Positions 16,875 to 25,399 of a DNA stretch of 64,000 nt are shown here, in pieces. This DNA comes from Candidatus Andeanibacterium colombiense. Its GTDB lineage: Bacteria; Pseudomonadota; Alphaproteobacteria; Sphingomonadales; Sphingomonadaceae. The position numbers and the translations under genes are program-made. A model generated the notes under the pieces. That model worked only from the letters and a program-made list of their open reading frames with translations, searched no databases and was not told where the DNA came from. Each line of letters begins with the position of its first letter. The stretch's first letter is position 1. The stretch is from the NCBI GenBank assembly GCA_029202985.1, contig CP119316.1, positions 1,860,001 to 1,924,000 on the forward strand, written 5' to 3'.

Positions 16875-17618
16875 CTAGCGCGGCGCCGCCACGCTGCTCG
16901 CGAGCACTTCCTTCATCGCCTCGCCGCGCTTCAGCGAGACATGCAGTTCGCGCGACTTGTCCGGCGCCACCGCCGCGCTCCAGCTCAGCGAGCCGTCGCT
17001 CGACGTGCCCGAGAGCCCATCGGCCGCCACCGGCGCAGGGGCGAACTTGCCGCGCCTGTCGTCGCGCGGAGGGCCGCCGAAGGCCCCAAGCTTGCGCGCC
17101 GGGCAATCGGCGACATCGGCCTGCACCAGATCGGGCGGGGTGAGCGGCTTGGCCAGCGTATCGCCTTGGTCGAGCACCCAGCGGTAGGTATCGTCCTTCT
17201 GGCGCTGCCAAATGGTCGTGAAATAGCCGACCGAACCGTCCGCCCCGGTCCACGGCCCCCTGGTCACCGCGATCGTGCCGTCACAGCTCGTCCACAGCTG
17301 ATAGGGCTCCCACGTGACGGACCGCACGGGATTGCGCTGGCGCTTGAGCCATTTCTGCGCGCGCACCGGCTCCGGCACGAACATCACCGCATCGGGCGCC
17401 GCGAACTTGGCGAAGGCGGTCCACTGGCCCTTTTCCTTCGCGAGCCGGGCAAAGGCGATCTCCGTCGCCACCACCACGCCGGGATCCGCCGCGGGCCGCA
17501 GCCCTCGCCCATCGCGGCCGCCCTGCGCCACACCGACACTGGCCGAGGCGGCGAAGGCGGTGGCGGCGGCGGCGAGCGCCCAGCGGGTTGCCCAAAGTCT
17601 TGCGTCGCGGTTCATCAC
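16875..17618 (-). CDS. exported hypothetical protein, SnoaL/DUF4440-like
   Basis: Protein of 247 residues with an N-terminal signal sequence (WALAAAATAFAASASVGVAQ). The next 120 residues look like an NTF2/SnoaL fold (AFARLAKEKGQWTAFAKFAA, GYFTTIWQRQKDDTYRWVLD). The C-terminal part (residues about 170-247) is low in recognisable motifs. Function is unknown; a small-molecule binding or hydrolytic role in the periplasm is a guess from the fold. Its stop abuts the marC start, and folD lies upstream on the same strand 54 bp away. Confidence 0.8.
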   Translation of the reverse strand: MMNRDARLWATRWALAAAATAFAASASVGVAQGGRDGRGLRPAADPGVVVATEIAFARLAKEKGQWTAFAKFAAPDAVMFVPEPVRAQKWLKRQRNPVRSVTWEPYQLWTSCDGTIAVTRGPWTGADGSVGYFTTIWQRQKDDTYRWVLDQGDTLAKPLTPPDLVQADVADCPARKLGAFGGPPRDDRRGKFAPAPVAADGLSGTSSDGSLSWSAAVAPDKSRELHVSLKRGEAMKEVLASSVAAPR

Positions 17619-17672
17619 TGCCTCTTCAATGGGAAGAGCGGCCGTTTGGCAAGGGCTGCATGAACACCCGCG

Positions 17673-18563
17673 TTATAACGCGCCCTCGTCAAGCGCGATT
17701 CCCTCGCGGCGACAGGCGGAAACCAGCGTGTTCCGGAGCAGCACCGCGATCGTCATCGGGCCGACGCCGCCCGGCACCGGAGTGATCGCTCCGGCCACCG
17801 CGCGCGCGGCTTCGAACTCGACGTCGCCGACCAGCCTGGCCTTGCCGTCCGGCCCGTCCAGGCGGTTGATGCCGACGTCGATCACCGTTGCGCCGGGCTT
17901 GATCCATTCGCCCCTGACCAGTCCCGCCCGGCCGGCCGCGGCGACAACGATGTCGGCCCTGCGCACCACCTCCGCCAGATTGCGTGTGCGGCTATGCGCG
18001 ATCGTGACGGTTGCATCGGCATTCACGAGCAGCTGCGCCATCGGCCGGCCGACGATGTTCGAACGGCCGATCACCACCGCTTCCCTGCCCGCGAGATCGC
18101 CGAGCCGGTCCTTCAGCAGCATCAGGCAGCCGAGCGGGGTGCAGGGGACGAAGCCCTGCTCCCCCACAGCGAGGCGCCCGACGTTGACGAGATGGAAGCC
18201 GTCGACATCCTTGTCCGGATCGATCGCCGAGATCACCCGGTGCTCGTCGAGCCCCTCTGGCAGGGGCAGCTGGACCAATATGCCGTCCACCGCGGGATCG
18301 GCATTGAGTTCTTCGATCCTGGCGAGCAGCGCGGCCTCTTCGGTGCCCGCGTCCAGCCGGTATTCGAAATTGTTCATCCCGGCGGCGACGGTCGCCTTGC
18401 CCTTCGCGCGGATATAGAGCTCGCTCGCCGGATCGTGGCCCACCAGTACCACCGCCAGGCCCGGCTTGCGCCCGGTCTTGTCGGCGAATTCGGCGGCGTG
18501 CCTCCCGATCCGCGCGCGCAGCCCTTCGGCGAAGAGTTTGCCGTCGATCAGATCGGCGGCCAC
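17673..18563 (-). CDS. folD: bifunctional methylenetetrahydrofolate dehydrogenase/cyclohydrolase FolD
   Basis: Cytosolic enzyme that interconverts 5,10-methylene-THF, methenyl-THF and 10-formyl-THF, supplying one-carbon units. 296 residues from GTG 18563, two bases after the yggT stop. Catalytic region: VGHDPASELYIRAKGKAT with Tyr and Lys. The signatures DGILVQLPLPEGLDE and TPVPGGVGPMTIAVLLRNT are present, and the Rossmann motif is VVIGRSNIVGRPMAQLL. Longer in-frame upstream codons overlap yggT and are rejected. Probably in an operon argB-lipoprotein-yggT-folD. Confidence 0.96.
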   Translation of the reverse strand: MAADLIDGKLFAEGLRARIGRHAAEFADKTGRKPGLAVVLVGHDPASELYIRAKGKATVAAGMNNFEYRLDAGTEEAALLARIEELNADPAVDGILVQLPLPEGLDEHRVISAIDPDKDVDGFHLVNVGRLAVGEQGFVPCTPLGCLMLLKDRLGDLAGREAVVIGRSNIVGRPMAQLLVNADATVTIAHSRTRNLAEVVRRADIVVAAAGRAGLVRGEWIKPGATVIDVGINRLDGPDGKARLVGDVEFEAARAVAGAITPVPGGVGPMTIAVLLRNTLVSACRREGIALDEGAL

Positions 18564-18565
18564 GC

Positions 18566-18850
18566 CTAGCTCCCGAGGTTTGCCAGGACGATCGCGACGA
18601 TGCGCAGCAGGATCAGCAACACCATCGGCGAAAAATCGATCATCCCGGTATCGGGCATGATCCGCCGGATCGGGGTCAGGAGCGGATCGAGGATCGCATT
18701 CACCGCCCGCCACAGCGAGGCGACGAAATTATTGTGCATGTTGACCACATTGAACGAGATCAACAGGCTCAGCACGAATTGCACGATGACGACCATCGAA
18801 ATGATCGACATCAGATAGAGCACGATCTCGAGCAGCGTATTGATCATCAT
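18566..18850 (-). CDS. yggT: YggT family membrane protein
   Basis: Small inner-membrane protein of about 94 residues with two hydrophobic helices (IVLYLMSIISMVVIVQFVLS and MVLLILLRIVAIVLANL) separated by the family loop LDPLLTPIRRIMPDTG. The start is ATG 18850 or the adjacent ATG 18847, with AAGGAC upstream; a longer frame to 18892 lies inside the preceding gene. YggT proteins are linked to osmotic tolerance and cell division or membrane assembly, without a settled mechanism. It lies 13 bp after the lipoprotein gene and two bases before folD. Confidence 0.9.
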   Translation of the reverse strand: MMINTLLEIVLYLMSIISMVVIVQFVLSLLISFNVVNMHNNFVASLWRAVNAILDPLLTPIRRIMPDTGMIDFSPMVLLILLRIVAIVLANLGS

Positions 18851-18863
18851 CCGTGCGTCCTTT

Positions 18864-19376
18864 TCATTTCTTCCACTCGAGCCGTTCGACATGCCAGGCC
18901 AGCTGCCAGTCTTCCGCCCCGTCGACGTCGTTGACCCGCCGCAGCGTGATCGTGCCTTCCTTCTGCGTGCCGCCGTCGATCAGCAGGATCGGCGCCTCGT
19001 AGAACGAAGATCCGGCCGCGCCTTCCTGGTCGCCCGGGCCGAAGCTGATCAGCGGTGCCTTCGGATTGCCGAACAGGGCCTTGGCCTTGTCCGCGGTCAT
19101 CGGCGTGCCGTCCTCCGCGCTGTGCCAGGCGAGCGCGGCATCGGCCCACATGCCCGAATTGACCGCCTCGGCGAGATAGCCGAGCAATTTGCCGGGCTCC
19201 CGGTGTTCGTTGAGCGCGGATTTGTCGAGCGCCGGCGCCGCCGATGCGGTCGGCGAAGGTGCCGGCGCGGGCGCCATGCTGGCGGTCTCGGCAACAATTG
19301 GCGCGGCGCTTTCGCCGGCCTGCTGGCACGCACCGGGGATCAGGAATGTGGAAAGCAGGAGGAGTTTGCGCATCAT
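18864..19376 (-). CDS. predicted lipoprotein of unknown function
   Basis: 170 residues. The N-terminus MMRKLLLLSTFLIPGAC ends in a lipobox-like IPGAC, so a lipidated periplasmic protein is likely. A Pro/Ala/Ser-rich linker (residues about 30-50) precedes a compact domain containing LLGYLAEAVNSGMWADAALA and WQLAWHVERLEW. No family is recognised. Its ATG overlaps the argB stop (ATGA at 19373-19376), so it is translated with argB. Confidence 0.82.
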   Translation of the reverse strand: MMRKLLLLSTFLIPGACQQAGESAAPIVAETASMAPAPAPSPTASAAPALDKSALNEHREPGKLLGYLAEAVNSGMWADAALAWHSAEDGTPMTADKAKALFGNPKAPLISFGPGDQEGAAGSSFYEAPILLIDGGTQKEGTITLRRVNDVDGAEDWQLAWHVERLEWKK

Positions 19377-20272
19377 GCGGCCCTTATCAAAGTGCCCGCC
19401 CCCCGCGAGGTGAAGAATTCCAGCAGCATCGCATGCGGCACCCGCCCGTCAAGCACCACCGCCGCTTCGCAGCCGGCCTCGACCGCATGGATGCAGGTCT
19501 CGAGTTTGGGGATCATCCCGCCCGAGATCGTGCCGTCCTGCTGCAGCCGGTTGATGTCGGCCGGGGTCAGATCGGTCAGCAGGTTCTTGTCCTTGTCGAG
19601 CACGCCCGGCACGTCGGTCAGCAGGAACAGCCTTGCCGCGCCCAATGCCGCGGCGATCGCGCCGGCCATGGTATCGGCATTGATGTTGTAGGTCTGGCCG
19701 TCCTCGCCCGCGCCGATCGGGGCGATCACCGGGATCATCCCGGCGCCGCTGACGGTTTCCAGCAGCGTGATATCGACCTTGCTCGGCTCACCGACGAAGC
19801 CAAGATCGACCGCGCGCTCGATATTGCTTTCGGGATCCTTGGTCGTGCGCTGGACCTTGGTCGCGGTGACCAGCCCGCCATCCTTGCCAGAAACGCCGAT
19901 CGCCTTGCCGCCCGCCTGCGCTATCCAGCCGACCAGTTCCTTGTTGATCGCGCCGGACAGGACCATCTCGGCGATCTCCGCCGTCGCCTTGTCGGTCACC
20001 CGCAAACCGTCGACGAAGGTGCTCTCGACCCCGAGCTTCTTCAGCATCGCGCCGATCTGCGGCCCGCCACCATGGACCACCACCGGATTGATCCCGACCG
20101 CCTTCAGCAGCACGATATCCTGCGCGAAATCCTGCGCCGCCTCGGGATCGCCCATCGCATGGCCGCCGTATTTCACGACGAAGCTGCGGCCGGCATAGCG
20201 CTGGAAATAAGGCAGCGCCTCGATCAGCGTCTCGGCCTTCGCGAGCATCGACATGTCCTCGCTCGCAGTCAT
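19373..20272 (-). CDS. argB: acetylglutamate kinase ArgB
   Basis: Phosphorylates N-acetyl-L-glutamate in arginine synthesis. 299 residues, normal length. Family motifs: FVVKYGGHAMGD near the N-terminus (Lys and Gly binding the phosphates), NPVVVHGGGPQIG, VDGLRVTD, GGLVTATKV, INADTMAGAIAAAL and LLTDVPGVLD. Other arg genes are not adjacent. It heads a run of overlapping minus-strand genes (lipoprotein, yggT, folD). An alternative internal start at MLAKAETL, nine codons in, is possible. Confidence 0.96.
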   Translation of the reverse strand: MTASEDMSMLAKAETLIEALPYFQRYAGRSFVVKYGGHAMGDPEAAQDFAQDIVLLKAVGINPVVVHGGGPQIGAMLKKLGVESTFVDGLRVTDKATAEIAEMVLSGAINKELVGWIAQAGGKAIGVSGKDGGLVTATKVQRTTKDPESNIERAVDLGFVGEPSKVDITLLETVSGAGMIPVIAPIGAGEDGQTYNINADTMAGAIAAALGAARLFLLTDVPGVLDKDKNLLTDLTPADINRLQQDGTISGGMIPKLETCIHAVEAGCEAAVVLDGRVPHAMLLEFFTSRGAGTLIRAA

Positions 20273-20396
20273 TCCAAATGCGCCCTTTGCGGTAACTCAA
20301 GTCCGCGCGCCTTAGCGGTTCGCTGTGCGGGAGGGAAGGCTTGCCTGCTCCCCCGGAGCATTCGAGCGAGCGGGGGGCGAACGCGGAGCGGCGGAG

Positions 20397-20804
20397 CTAG
20401 CGTGGGCGGCCCTGTGTACCCACGCCGGGGGTGACGAACAGCCCGGCGGCCTCGCCCGCGATATTCGCGGTGTGCCACACGCCGGGCGGATTGATCGCAT
20501 ATTCCCCGGCGGTGAGGACGGTATGCCGATGGCTGCCATCCTCCAATTCCTGGATGAGCTCCATTGCGCCTTCGAGGCACACCACCACTTCGGAGCCGGC
20601 CGGGTGCATTTCCCAGCCGGCCCAATCCTCGGTGAAACGGAACAGCGAGATGAGACGCCCCTCCGTCCCGTCCTCCGCATGGCGCGCGCCGTAATCGCCG
20701 TACCACCGCATCGCGCGCTCATCGCGCGGGAACTCGGGCTGGGGGACGGCGGTGCCGCCCTGTCCAAGATGGATCGGATGCTGTTCGAGGCTCCGCCCGG
20801 CCAT
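20397..20804 (-). CDS. cupin domain protein
   Basis: Protein of 135 residues with a single cupin barrel: DWAGWEMHPAGSEVVVCLEG (first motif) and LTAGEYAINPPGVWHTANI (second motif), giving probable metal ligands His, Glu and His. The N-terminal 30 residues are polar. Cupins have many activities and the substrate cannot be told. It lies 23 bp downstream of the Xaa-Pro aminopeptidase on the same strand and may share its transcript. Confidence 0.85.
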   Translation of the reverse strand: MAGRSLEQHPIHLGQGGTAVPQPEFPRDERAMRWYGDYGARHAEDGTEGRLISLFRFTEDWAGWEMHPAGSEVVVCLEGAMELIQELEDGSHRHTVLTAGEYAINPPGVWHTANIAGEAAGLFVTPGVGTQGRPR

Positions 20805-20827
20805 TTCCCTCTCCTTCGTGGGTCAGC

Positions 20828-22633
20828 TCATAGCGGCGCGCATTGCGCGTCGAGCCACGCCAGCGCCTCGCCTTCGAGCTGCGGCGAAAGCACTTCCCAC
20901 ACCCGCGCCATGTAGAAATCCCACCAGGCGCGCTCGGTGTCGGTGACCATGTGCAGGTCGATCAGCCGCCGGTCGACCGGGGCGAGGGTGAGCGTTTCGA
21001 AGCCGAGCCATTCGCCTTCCATCCCGTGGATATGGCGCTCTTCGACCACCACCAAGGTCTCGATCCGGATGCCGTATTCGCCGGTCTTGTAATAGCCGGG
21101 CTCGTTCGAGAGGATCATCCCGGCGAGCAGTTCCTGCTCGGTCCCGGCCTGCGCCCCGCGCGCCTTCGCGATCCGCTGCGGTCCTTCGTGGACCGAGAGA
21201 TAGCTGCCGACCCCATGGCCGGTGCCATGCGCGTAATCGAGCCCCGCGCGCCACAGGAACTGCCGCGCGATCGTGTCGAGCTGGCTGCCGGTGGTGCCCT
21301 TGGGGAAAGTCTGGGTCGCGAGGTTGAGGTTGCCGCGCAGCACCCGGCTGAAGCGGTCTTTCACTTCGGCCGGCGGCTCGCCCGGCCCGATCCATACGGT
21401 GCGGGTGATATCTGTCGTACCGTCGGGATATTGTCCGCCCGAATCGACCAGATAGACGCTGCCCGGCTCGAGCACCCGGTTGGTCGCTTCGCTCACCCGG
21501 TAATGGACGATCGCGCCGTTGGGCCCGGCGCCCGAGATCGTGTCGAAGCTGAGGTCGCGCAGATCGCCGCCGTCGCGGCGGAACTGGTGGAGCTTCTCGG
21601 CCGCCGAAATCTCGGTGACGGTGCCCTTGGGGCCCTCGAGCGAGAGCCAGTGGAGGAATTTCGCGATCGCCGCGCCGTCACGCGCCTGCGCCGCGCGGTG
21701 GCCCTCGAGTTCGACCGAATTCTTGATCGCCTTGGGCAGGATGCATGGATCCTGCGCCTCGACGATCGAAGCGCCGCCGGCCTGGAGCGCGGCGAAGATA
21801 CCCGCGACGCAGGTGCCCGGATCGGCCGCGACCTTCTTGCCGCGGAGCGAGCCGAGCGTCGGCACGAACTCCGCCGCGTCGCGCACCCGCACCGCATTAC
21901 CGAGATGGGCGGCGACTTCGGCGGTCATCTTGGCCGGATCGATGAACAGGTCGGCGGTCCCGTCCGCATGGGCGATCACGTAGGACAGGGTGACCGGGGT
22001 CCGCTCGACGTCGGTGCCGCGGATGTTGAGCAGCCACGCGACCGAATCGAGCGCCGCGATCACCGCCGCATCGAGCCCGTTATCTTTCAGCCATTCGGCC
22101 ACCGCCGCGCGCTTTTCGGCGCTCGGCTTGCCGGAATATTTCTCGGCGTGGACTTCCGCCGGGGCGAGCGACGGTTCGGGCCGGTCCTGCCATACGTTAT
22201 CGACCGGATTGCTCCCGGTCGCCGTCAGCATCGCGCCTTTGGCCGCGAGCGCCTTGGCGACGGCGTCGGCCCAGCCTTTCGAATGGAGCCAGGCGTCATA
22301 GCCGATCGTCGCCCCCTCGGGCGCGTTCTCGCCAAGCCATTTGGCCGGGCTGGTTTCGGGTACACCCAGATATTCCCAGTATTTCCCGTCGACCTGATCC
22401 CGCACCTGCAGCGTGTAGCGCCCGTCGACGAAGATCGCCGCGCGGTCCTTCAACACCACCGCGGTTCCGGCCGAACCGCCGAAGCCGGTCAGCCATTCGA
22501 GCCTCTGGGCATAGGCGCCGACATATTCGGACATATGCTCGTCCGAGATCGGGATGACGAAGCCGTCGAGGCCCCGCCGGTCCAGTTCCTGCCTCAGGGC
22601 GATGAGGCGCGCTTCGTGCGTGAGCATCAGCAT
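20828..22633 (-). CDS. M24 family aminopeptidase P (Xaa-Pro aminopeptidase)
   Basis: Removes N-terminal residues before proline. 601 residues from ATG 22633 (AAAGGA ten bases upstream); an earlier in-frame ATG at 22660 has its purine stretch too close. The long form has two creatinase-type N-terminal domains (IPISDEHMSEYVGAYAQRLE, IFVDGRYTLQVRDQ) and the pita-bread catalytic domain. Metal ligands are seen in VDSGGQYPDGTTDITRT, GTGHGVGSYLSVHEGP and SNEPGYYKTGEYGIRIE. It is divergent from the prolyl oligopeptidase at 22672; both act on proline peptides and share a 38-bp gap. Confidence 0.94.
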   Translation of the reverse strand: MLMLTHEARLIALRQELDRRGLDGFVIPISDEHMSEYVGAYAQRLEWLTGFGGSAGTAVVLKDRAAIFVDGRYTLQVRDQVDGKYWEYLGVPETSPAKWLGENAPEGATIGYDAWLHSKGWADAVAKALAAKGAMLTATGSNPVDNVWQDRPEPSLAPAEVHAEKYSGKPSAEKRAAVAEWLKDNGLDAAVIAALDSVAWLLNIRGTDVERTPVTLSYVIAHADGTADLFIDPAKMTAEVAAHLGNAVRVRDAAEFVPTLGSLRGKKVAADPGTCVAGIFAALQAGGASIVEAQDPCILPKAIKNSVELEGHRAAQARDGAAIAKFLHWLSLEGPKGTVTEISAAEKLHQFRRDGGDLRDLSFDTISGAGPNGAIVHYRVSEATNRVLEPGSVYLVDSGGQYPDGTTDITRTVWIGPGEPPAEVKDRFSRVLRGNLNLATQTFPKGTTGSQLDTIARQFLWRAGLDYAHGTGHGVGSYLSVHEGPQRIAKARGAQAGTEQELLAGMILSNEPGYYKTGEYGIRIETLVVVEERHIHGMEGEWLGFETLTLAPVDRRLIDLHMVTDTERAWWDFYMARVWEVLSPQLEGEALAWLDAQCAPL

Positions 22634-22671
22634 TGCTTGCAGTCCTTTCCGCTCCAACATAGGCCTCCACC

Positions 22672-24753
22672 ATGTCCGATACCATAAAACGATTGGCCGC
22701 TCCGCCCCGCGCAGCGAAAAAGCCGCATAGCTCCACCCATCACGGGATCACCATCACCGACGATTACGCCTGGTTGCGCGATCCGGGCTACCCGGAAGTG
22801 ACCGACACGGAGGTGCTGGACCACCTCAAGGCCGAGAACGCATGGTTCGAAGCCCGGATGGAACCGCACAAGCCCCTGATCGACGAGTTGTTCAAGGAGA
22901 TGCGCGCGCGGATCAAGGAAGCCGACAAATCGGTGCCGCAGAAGGACGGCGACCATTATTACTGGATCGAATTCGAGGAAGGCGCCGAATACAAGAAATG
23001 GTGGCGCCGGCCGGTAGGCGCCAAAGACGATGGAAGCGCGGACGAGCTGATTCTCGACGAGACCGTGCTCGCCGAGGGGCTCGACTATTTCCGCCTCGGC
23101 TCGCTCTCGGTCAGCATGGACGGGAAGCTGCTCGCCTATTCGGTCGACGACAATGGCTCCGAACGCTTCACCGTGCGGATCAAGGATCTCGGCACCGGCG
23201 AACTGCTGCCCGACACGATCCCCGGCACGCTCTCGTCGCTGGTGTGGGTCGCGGGCGATACGGGCCTGGTCTACTCGCTCGCCAACGAACAGTGGCGGAC
23301 CGACAATGCGCGGCTGCACTGGCTCGGCAAGCCGGTCGAGGACGACATCGAACTGTACCACGAGGATGACGAGGGCTTCCGCGTCGGCAGCGGTCTCTCG
23401 GCGAACGAGAAGTGGCTGGTGATCTCCGCGGGCGACCACGAGACCAGCGAAGTCTATCTGATTCCGGCGGCCGATCCGCTGGCAACGCCCATCCTCGTGA
23501 AAGCGCGCGTGGCCGGGGTCGAATACGATGTCGATGAGCGCGAGGGTGTGCTCTACGTCCTGACGAACGACACCCATGAGAACTTCCGCCTCGCGACCGC
23601 GCCGCTCGCGGCGCCCGGCGAATGGACCACGCTGATCGAAGGATCGGACGCGTTCTACCTCACCGGCTTCGATCTGTTCCGCGATTTCTACACGGTCGAG
23701 GGGCGGCTCGGCGGGCTCGATCAGGTCGAGATCCGCTATTACGACGATCCCGCAAGGATCGAGCCGATCACTTTCCCCGAGGCGAGCTATGTCGCGGGCC
23801 TCTCCGACAATCCCGAATGGGCGGTGGAGAAGCTGCGGCTCTCCTACGAGAGCATGGTCAGTCCCCGCTCGGTCTATGACTACGACGTCGCGGACCGCAG
23901 CCTCGAGCTGCTCAAGGTGCAGGAAATCCCCTCGGGCTACGACGCCTCGCTCTACACCACAGAGCGGCTCGAAATCCCGGCGCGCGACGGCACCGCGATT
24001 CCAGTCAGCGTGGTGTATCGCAAGGACCGTGAAGCGCCGGGCCCACTCCACCTCTATGGCTACGGCGCCTATGGCATCTCGATCGACCCGGGGTTCTCGA
24101 CCTCGCGCCTCAGCCTGGTCGATCGCGGCTTTGCCTACGCCATCGCCCATATCCGCGGCGGGGACGATCTCGGGCGCGCGTGGTACAAGGCGGGCAAGCT
24201 TGAGCGGCGGACCAACACCTTCAACGATTTCGTCGACGTCGCGCAGGGCCTGATCGAGCGCGGCTATACCGAAGCGGGGCGGATCAGCACCTCGGGCGGC
24301 TCGGCCGGCGGCGAGCTGATGGGCGCGATCGTCAATTCCGATCCTGGCCTGTGGGGCGCGGTCGTGGCGGACGTGCCATTTGTCGACGTGCTCAACACGA
24401 TGCTCGACGCCTCGTTGCCGCTGACCCCCGGCGAATGGCCCGAATGGGGCAATCCGATCGAGGACCAGGCCGCGTTCGAACTGATCCGCAGCTATTCGCC
24501 CTACGATCTCGTCTCGGCCCAGGCCTATCCGCCGATGCTGGTGACCGCGGGCCTCAACGATCCGCGCGTGACCTATTGGGAACCGGCCAAATGGGTCGCG
24601 AAACTGCGCGAGCTCAAGACCGATTCGAACGAGCTGCTGCTCAAGACCAACATGGGCGCGGGCCACGGCGGCAAGTCGGGCCGGTTCGAGAGCCTCAAGG
24701 AAGCGGCGGAGGAATTCGCCTTCATCCTGTGGCAGCTCGGGCGGCAAGCTTGA
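22672..24753 (+). CDS. S9 family prolyl oligopeptidase / protease II
   Basis: Cytosolic serine oligopeptidase of 693 residues with no signal peptide. The N-terminal part (HGITITDDYAWLRDPGYPEV) leads to a seven-bladed propeller (residues about 80-400). The catalytic domain has RGGDDLGRAWYKAG, the nucleophile in STSGGSAGGELMGA (Ser about 544), an Asp in TAGLNDPRVTYWEPAKW and a His in NMGAGHGGKSGR. The layout fits oligopeptidase B/protease II, but cleavage specificity is not provable here. Its stop overlaps the TTG start of the small membrane gene that follows. Confidence 0.94.
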   Translation: MSDTIKRLAAPPRAAKKPHSSTHHGITITDDYAWLRDPGYPEVTDTEVLDHLKAENAWFEARMEPHKPLIDELFKEMRARIKEADKSVPQKDGDHYYWIEFEEGAEYKKWWRRPVGAKDDGSADELILDETVLAEGLDYFRLGSLSVSMDGKLLAYSVDDNGSERFTVRIKDLGTGELLPDTIPGTLSSLVWVAGDTGLVYSLANEQWRTDNARLHWLGKPVEDDIELYHEDDEGFRVGSGLSANEKWLVISAGDHETSEVYLIPAADPLATPILVKARVAGVEYDVDEREGVLYVLTNDTHENFRLATAPLAAPGEWTTLIEGSDAFYLTGFDLFRDFYTVEGRLGGLDQVEIRYYDDPARIEPITFPEASYVAGLSDNPEWAVEKLRLSYESMVSPRSVYDYDVADRSLELLKVQEIPSGYDASLYTTERLEIPARDGTAIPVSVVYRKDREAPGPLHLYGYGAYGISIDPGFSTSRLSLVDRGFAYAIAHIRGGDDLGRAWYKAGKLERRTNTFNDFVDVAQGLIERGYTEAGRISTSGGSAGGELMGAIVNSDPGLWGAVVADVPFVDVLNTMLDASLPLTPGEWPEWGNPIEDQAAFELIRSYSPYDLVSAQAYPPMLVTAGLNDPRVTYWEPAKWVAKLRELKTDSNELLLKTNMGAGHGGKSGRFESLKEAAEEFAFILWQLGRQA

Positions 24754-25004
24754 AAAGGCTGGCGGCCTGGCCGGGCGCGATCGTCGCGTCGACCAATCTG
24801 CTGGTTGCCTGCGCTTGGGTGTTCGGCGGCATGGTCGGGGTGCTTTACGCGGCTCCGCTCTCGATCGCCGGCCTGGCCGCGCTCGGCTTCGGCCTGTGGA
24901 AGAAGCGCGAGCCGCTGCTGCTGCTCGGAGCTCCATTGCTGGTTTTTCCGTTGGGCATATGGGGCATGCTGCTGAACCAGTGCGCGAGGGGGAATTGCCT
25001 GTGA
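24750..25004 (+). CDS. small membrane protein of unknown function
   Basis: 84 residues from a TTG at 24750 that overlaps the peptidase stop (TTGA). Two to three hydrophobic segments are visible (IVASTNLLVACAWVFGGMVG, LLLLGAPLLVFPLGIWGMLL), with a basic WKKRE turn between. The end is QCARGNCL. The following thioesterase starts at GTG 25001, overlapping its stop. The tight overlaps on both sides support translation; no family is recognised. Confidence 0.7.
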   Translation: MKRLAAWPGAIVASTNLLVACAWVFGGMVGVLYAAPLSIAGLAALGFGLWKKREPLLLLGAPLLVFPLGIWGMLLNQCARGNCL

Positions 25005-25399
25005 GCAGCAGCTACACGATGGTCTTCACCGCCGGGCCGGAACACATCGACTTTAACGGCCATGTAAACAACATGGTGTGGCTGCAATGGGTGCAGGATA
25101 TCGCGACCGCCCATTGGGAAGCGGTCGCGCCGAGGGACCAGCAGGCCCAATACGCGTGGTGGGTCAGCCGGCACGAGATCGATTATCGCGGCAATATCGC
25201 CGAGGGCGACACGGTAACCGCGCGCACCTTCATCCCCGATCCGCCGCAGGGCGCGCGCTTCCTGCGCTGCGTCGATTTCACCAATGCCGAAGGCAAGGCG
25301 ATCGTGCAGGTGCGTTCGATGTGGGTGATGATCGATCGCAATTCGGGCCGGCCGCTGCGGATCACGGCGGAGGTCTCGGGGCCGTTCCTGCAGGCCTGA
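25001..25399 (+). CDS. acyl-CoA thioesterase, hotdog fold
   Basis: 132 residues from GTG 25001. It has the 4-hydroxybenzoyl-CoA thioesterase-like hotdog motif (EHIDFNGHVNNMVWLQWVQD), with the catalytic Asp region followed by GHVNN, then DYRGNIAEGDTVTARTFI and AIVQVRSMWVMID. The enzyme should hydrolyse acyl-CoA thioesters in the cytosol; chain length is unknown. It is the last gene of a three-gene overlapping run with the peptidase and small membrane protein. It ends exactly one base before the convergent diguanylate cyclase gene. Confidence 0.9.
   Translation: MSSSYTMVFTAGPEHIDFNGHVNNMVWLQWVQDIATAHWEAVAPRDQQAQYAWWVSRHEIDYRGNIAEGDTVTARTFIPDPPQGARFLRCVDFTNAEGKAIVQVRSMWVMIDRNSGRPLRITAEVSGPFLQA

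Noticed and set aside
20843..22687. 614-codon open frame opposite the M24 peptidase
   Set aside because: Antisense shadow; the minus-strand frame shows the metal ligands and correct length.
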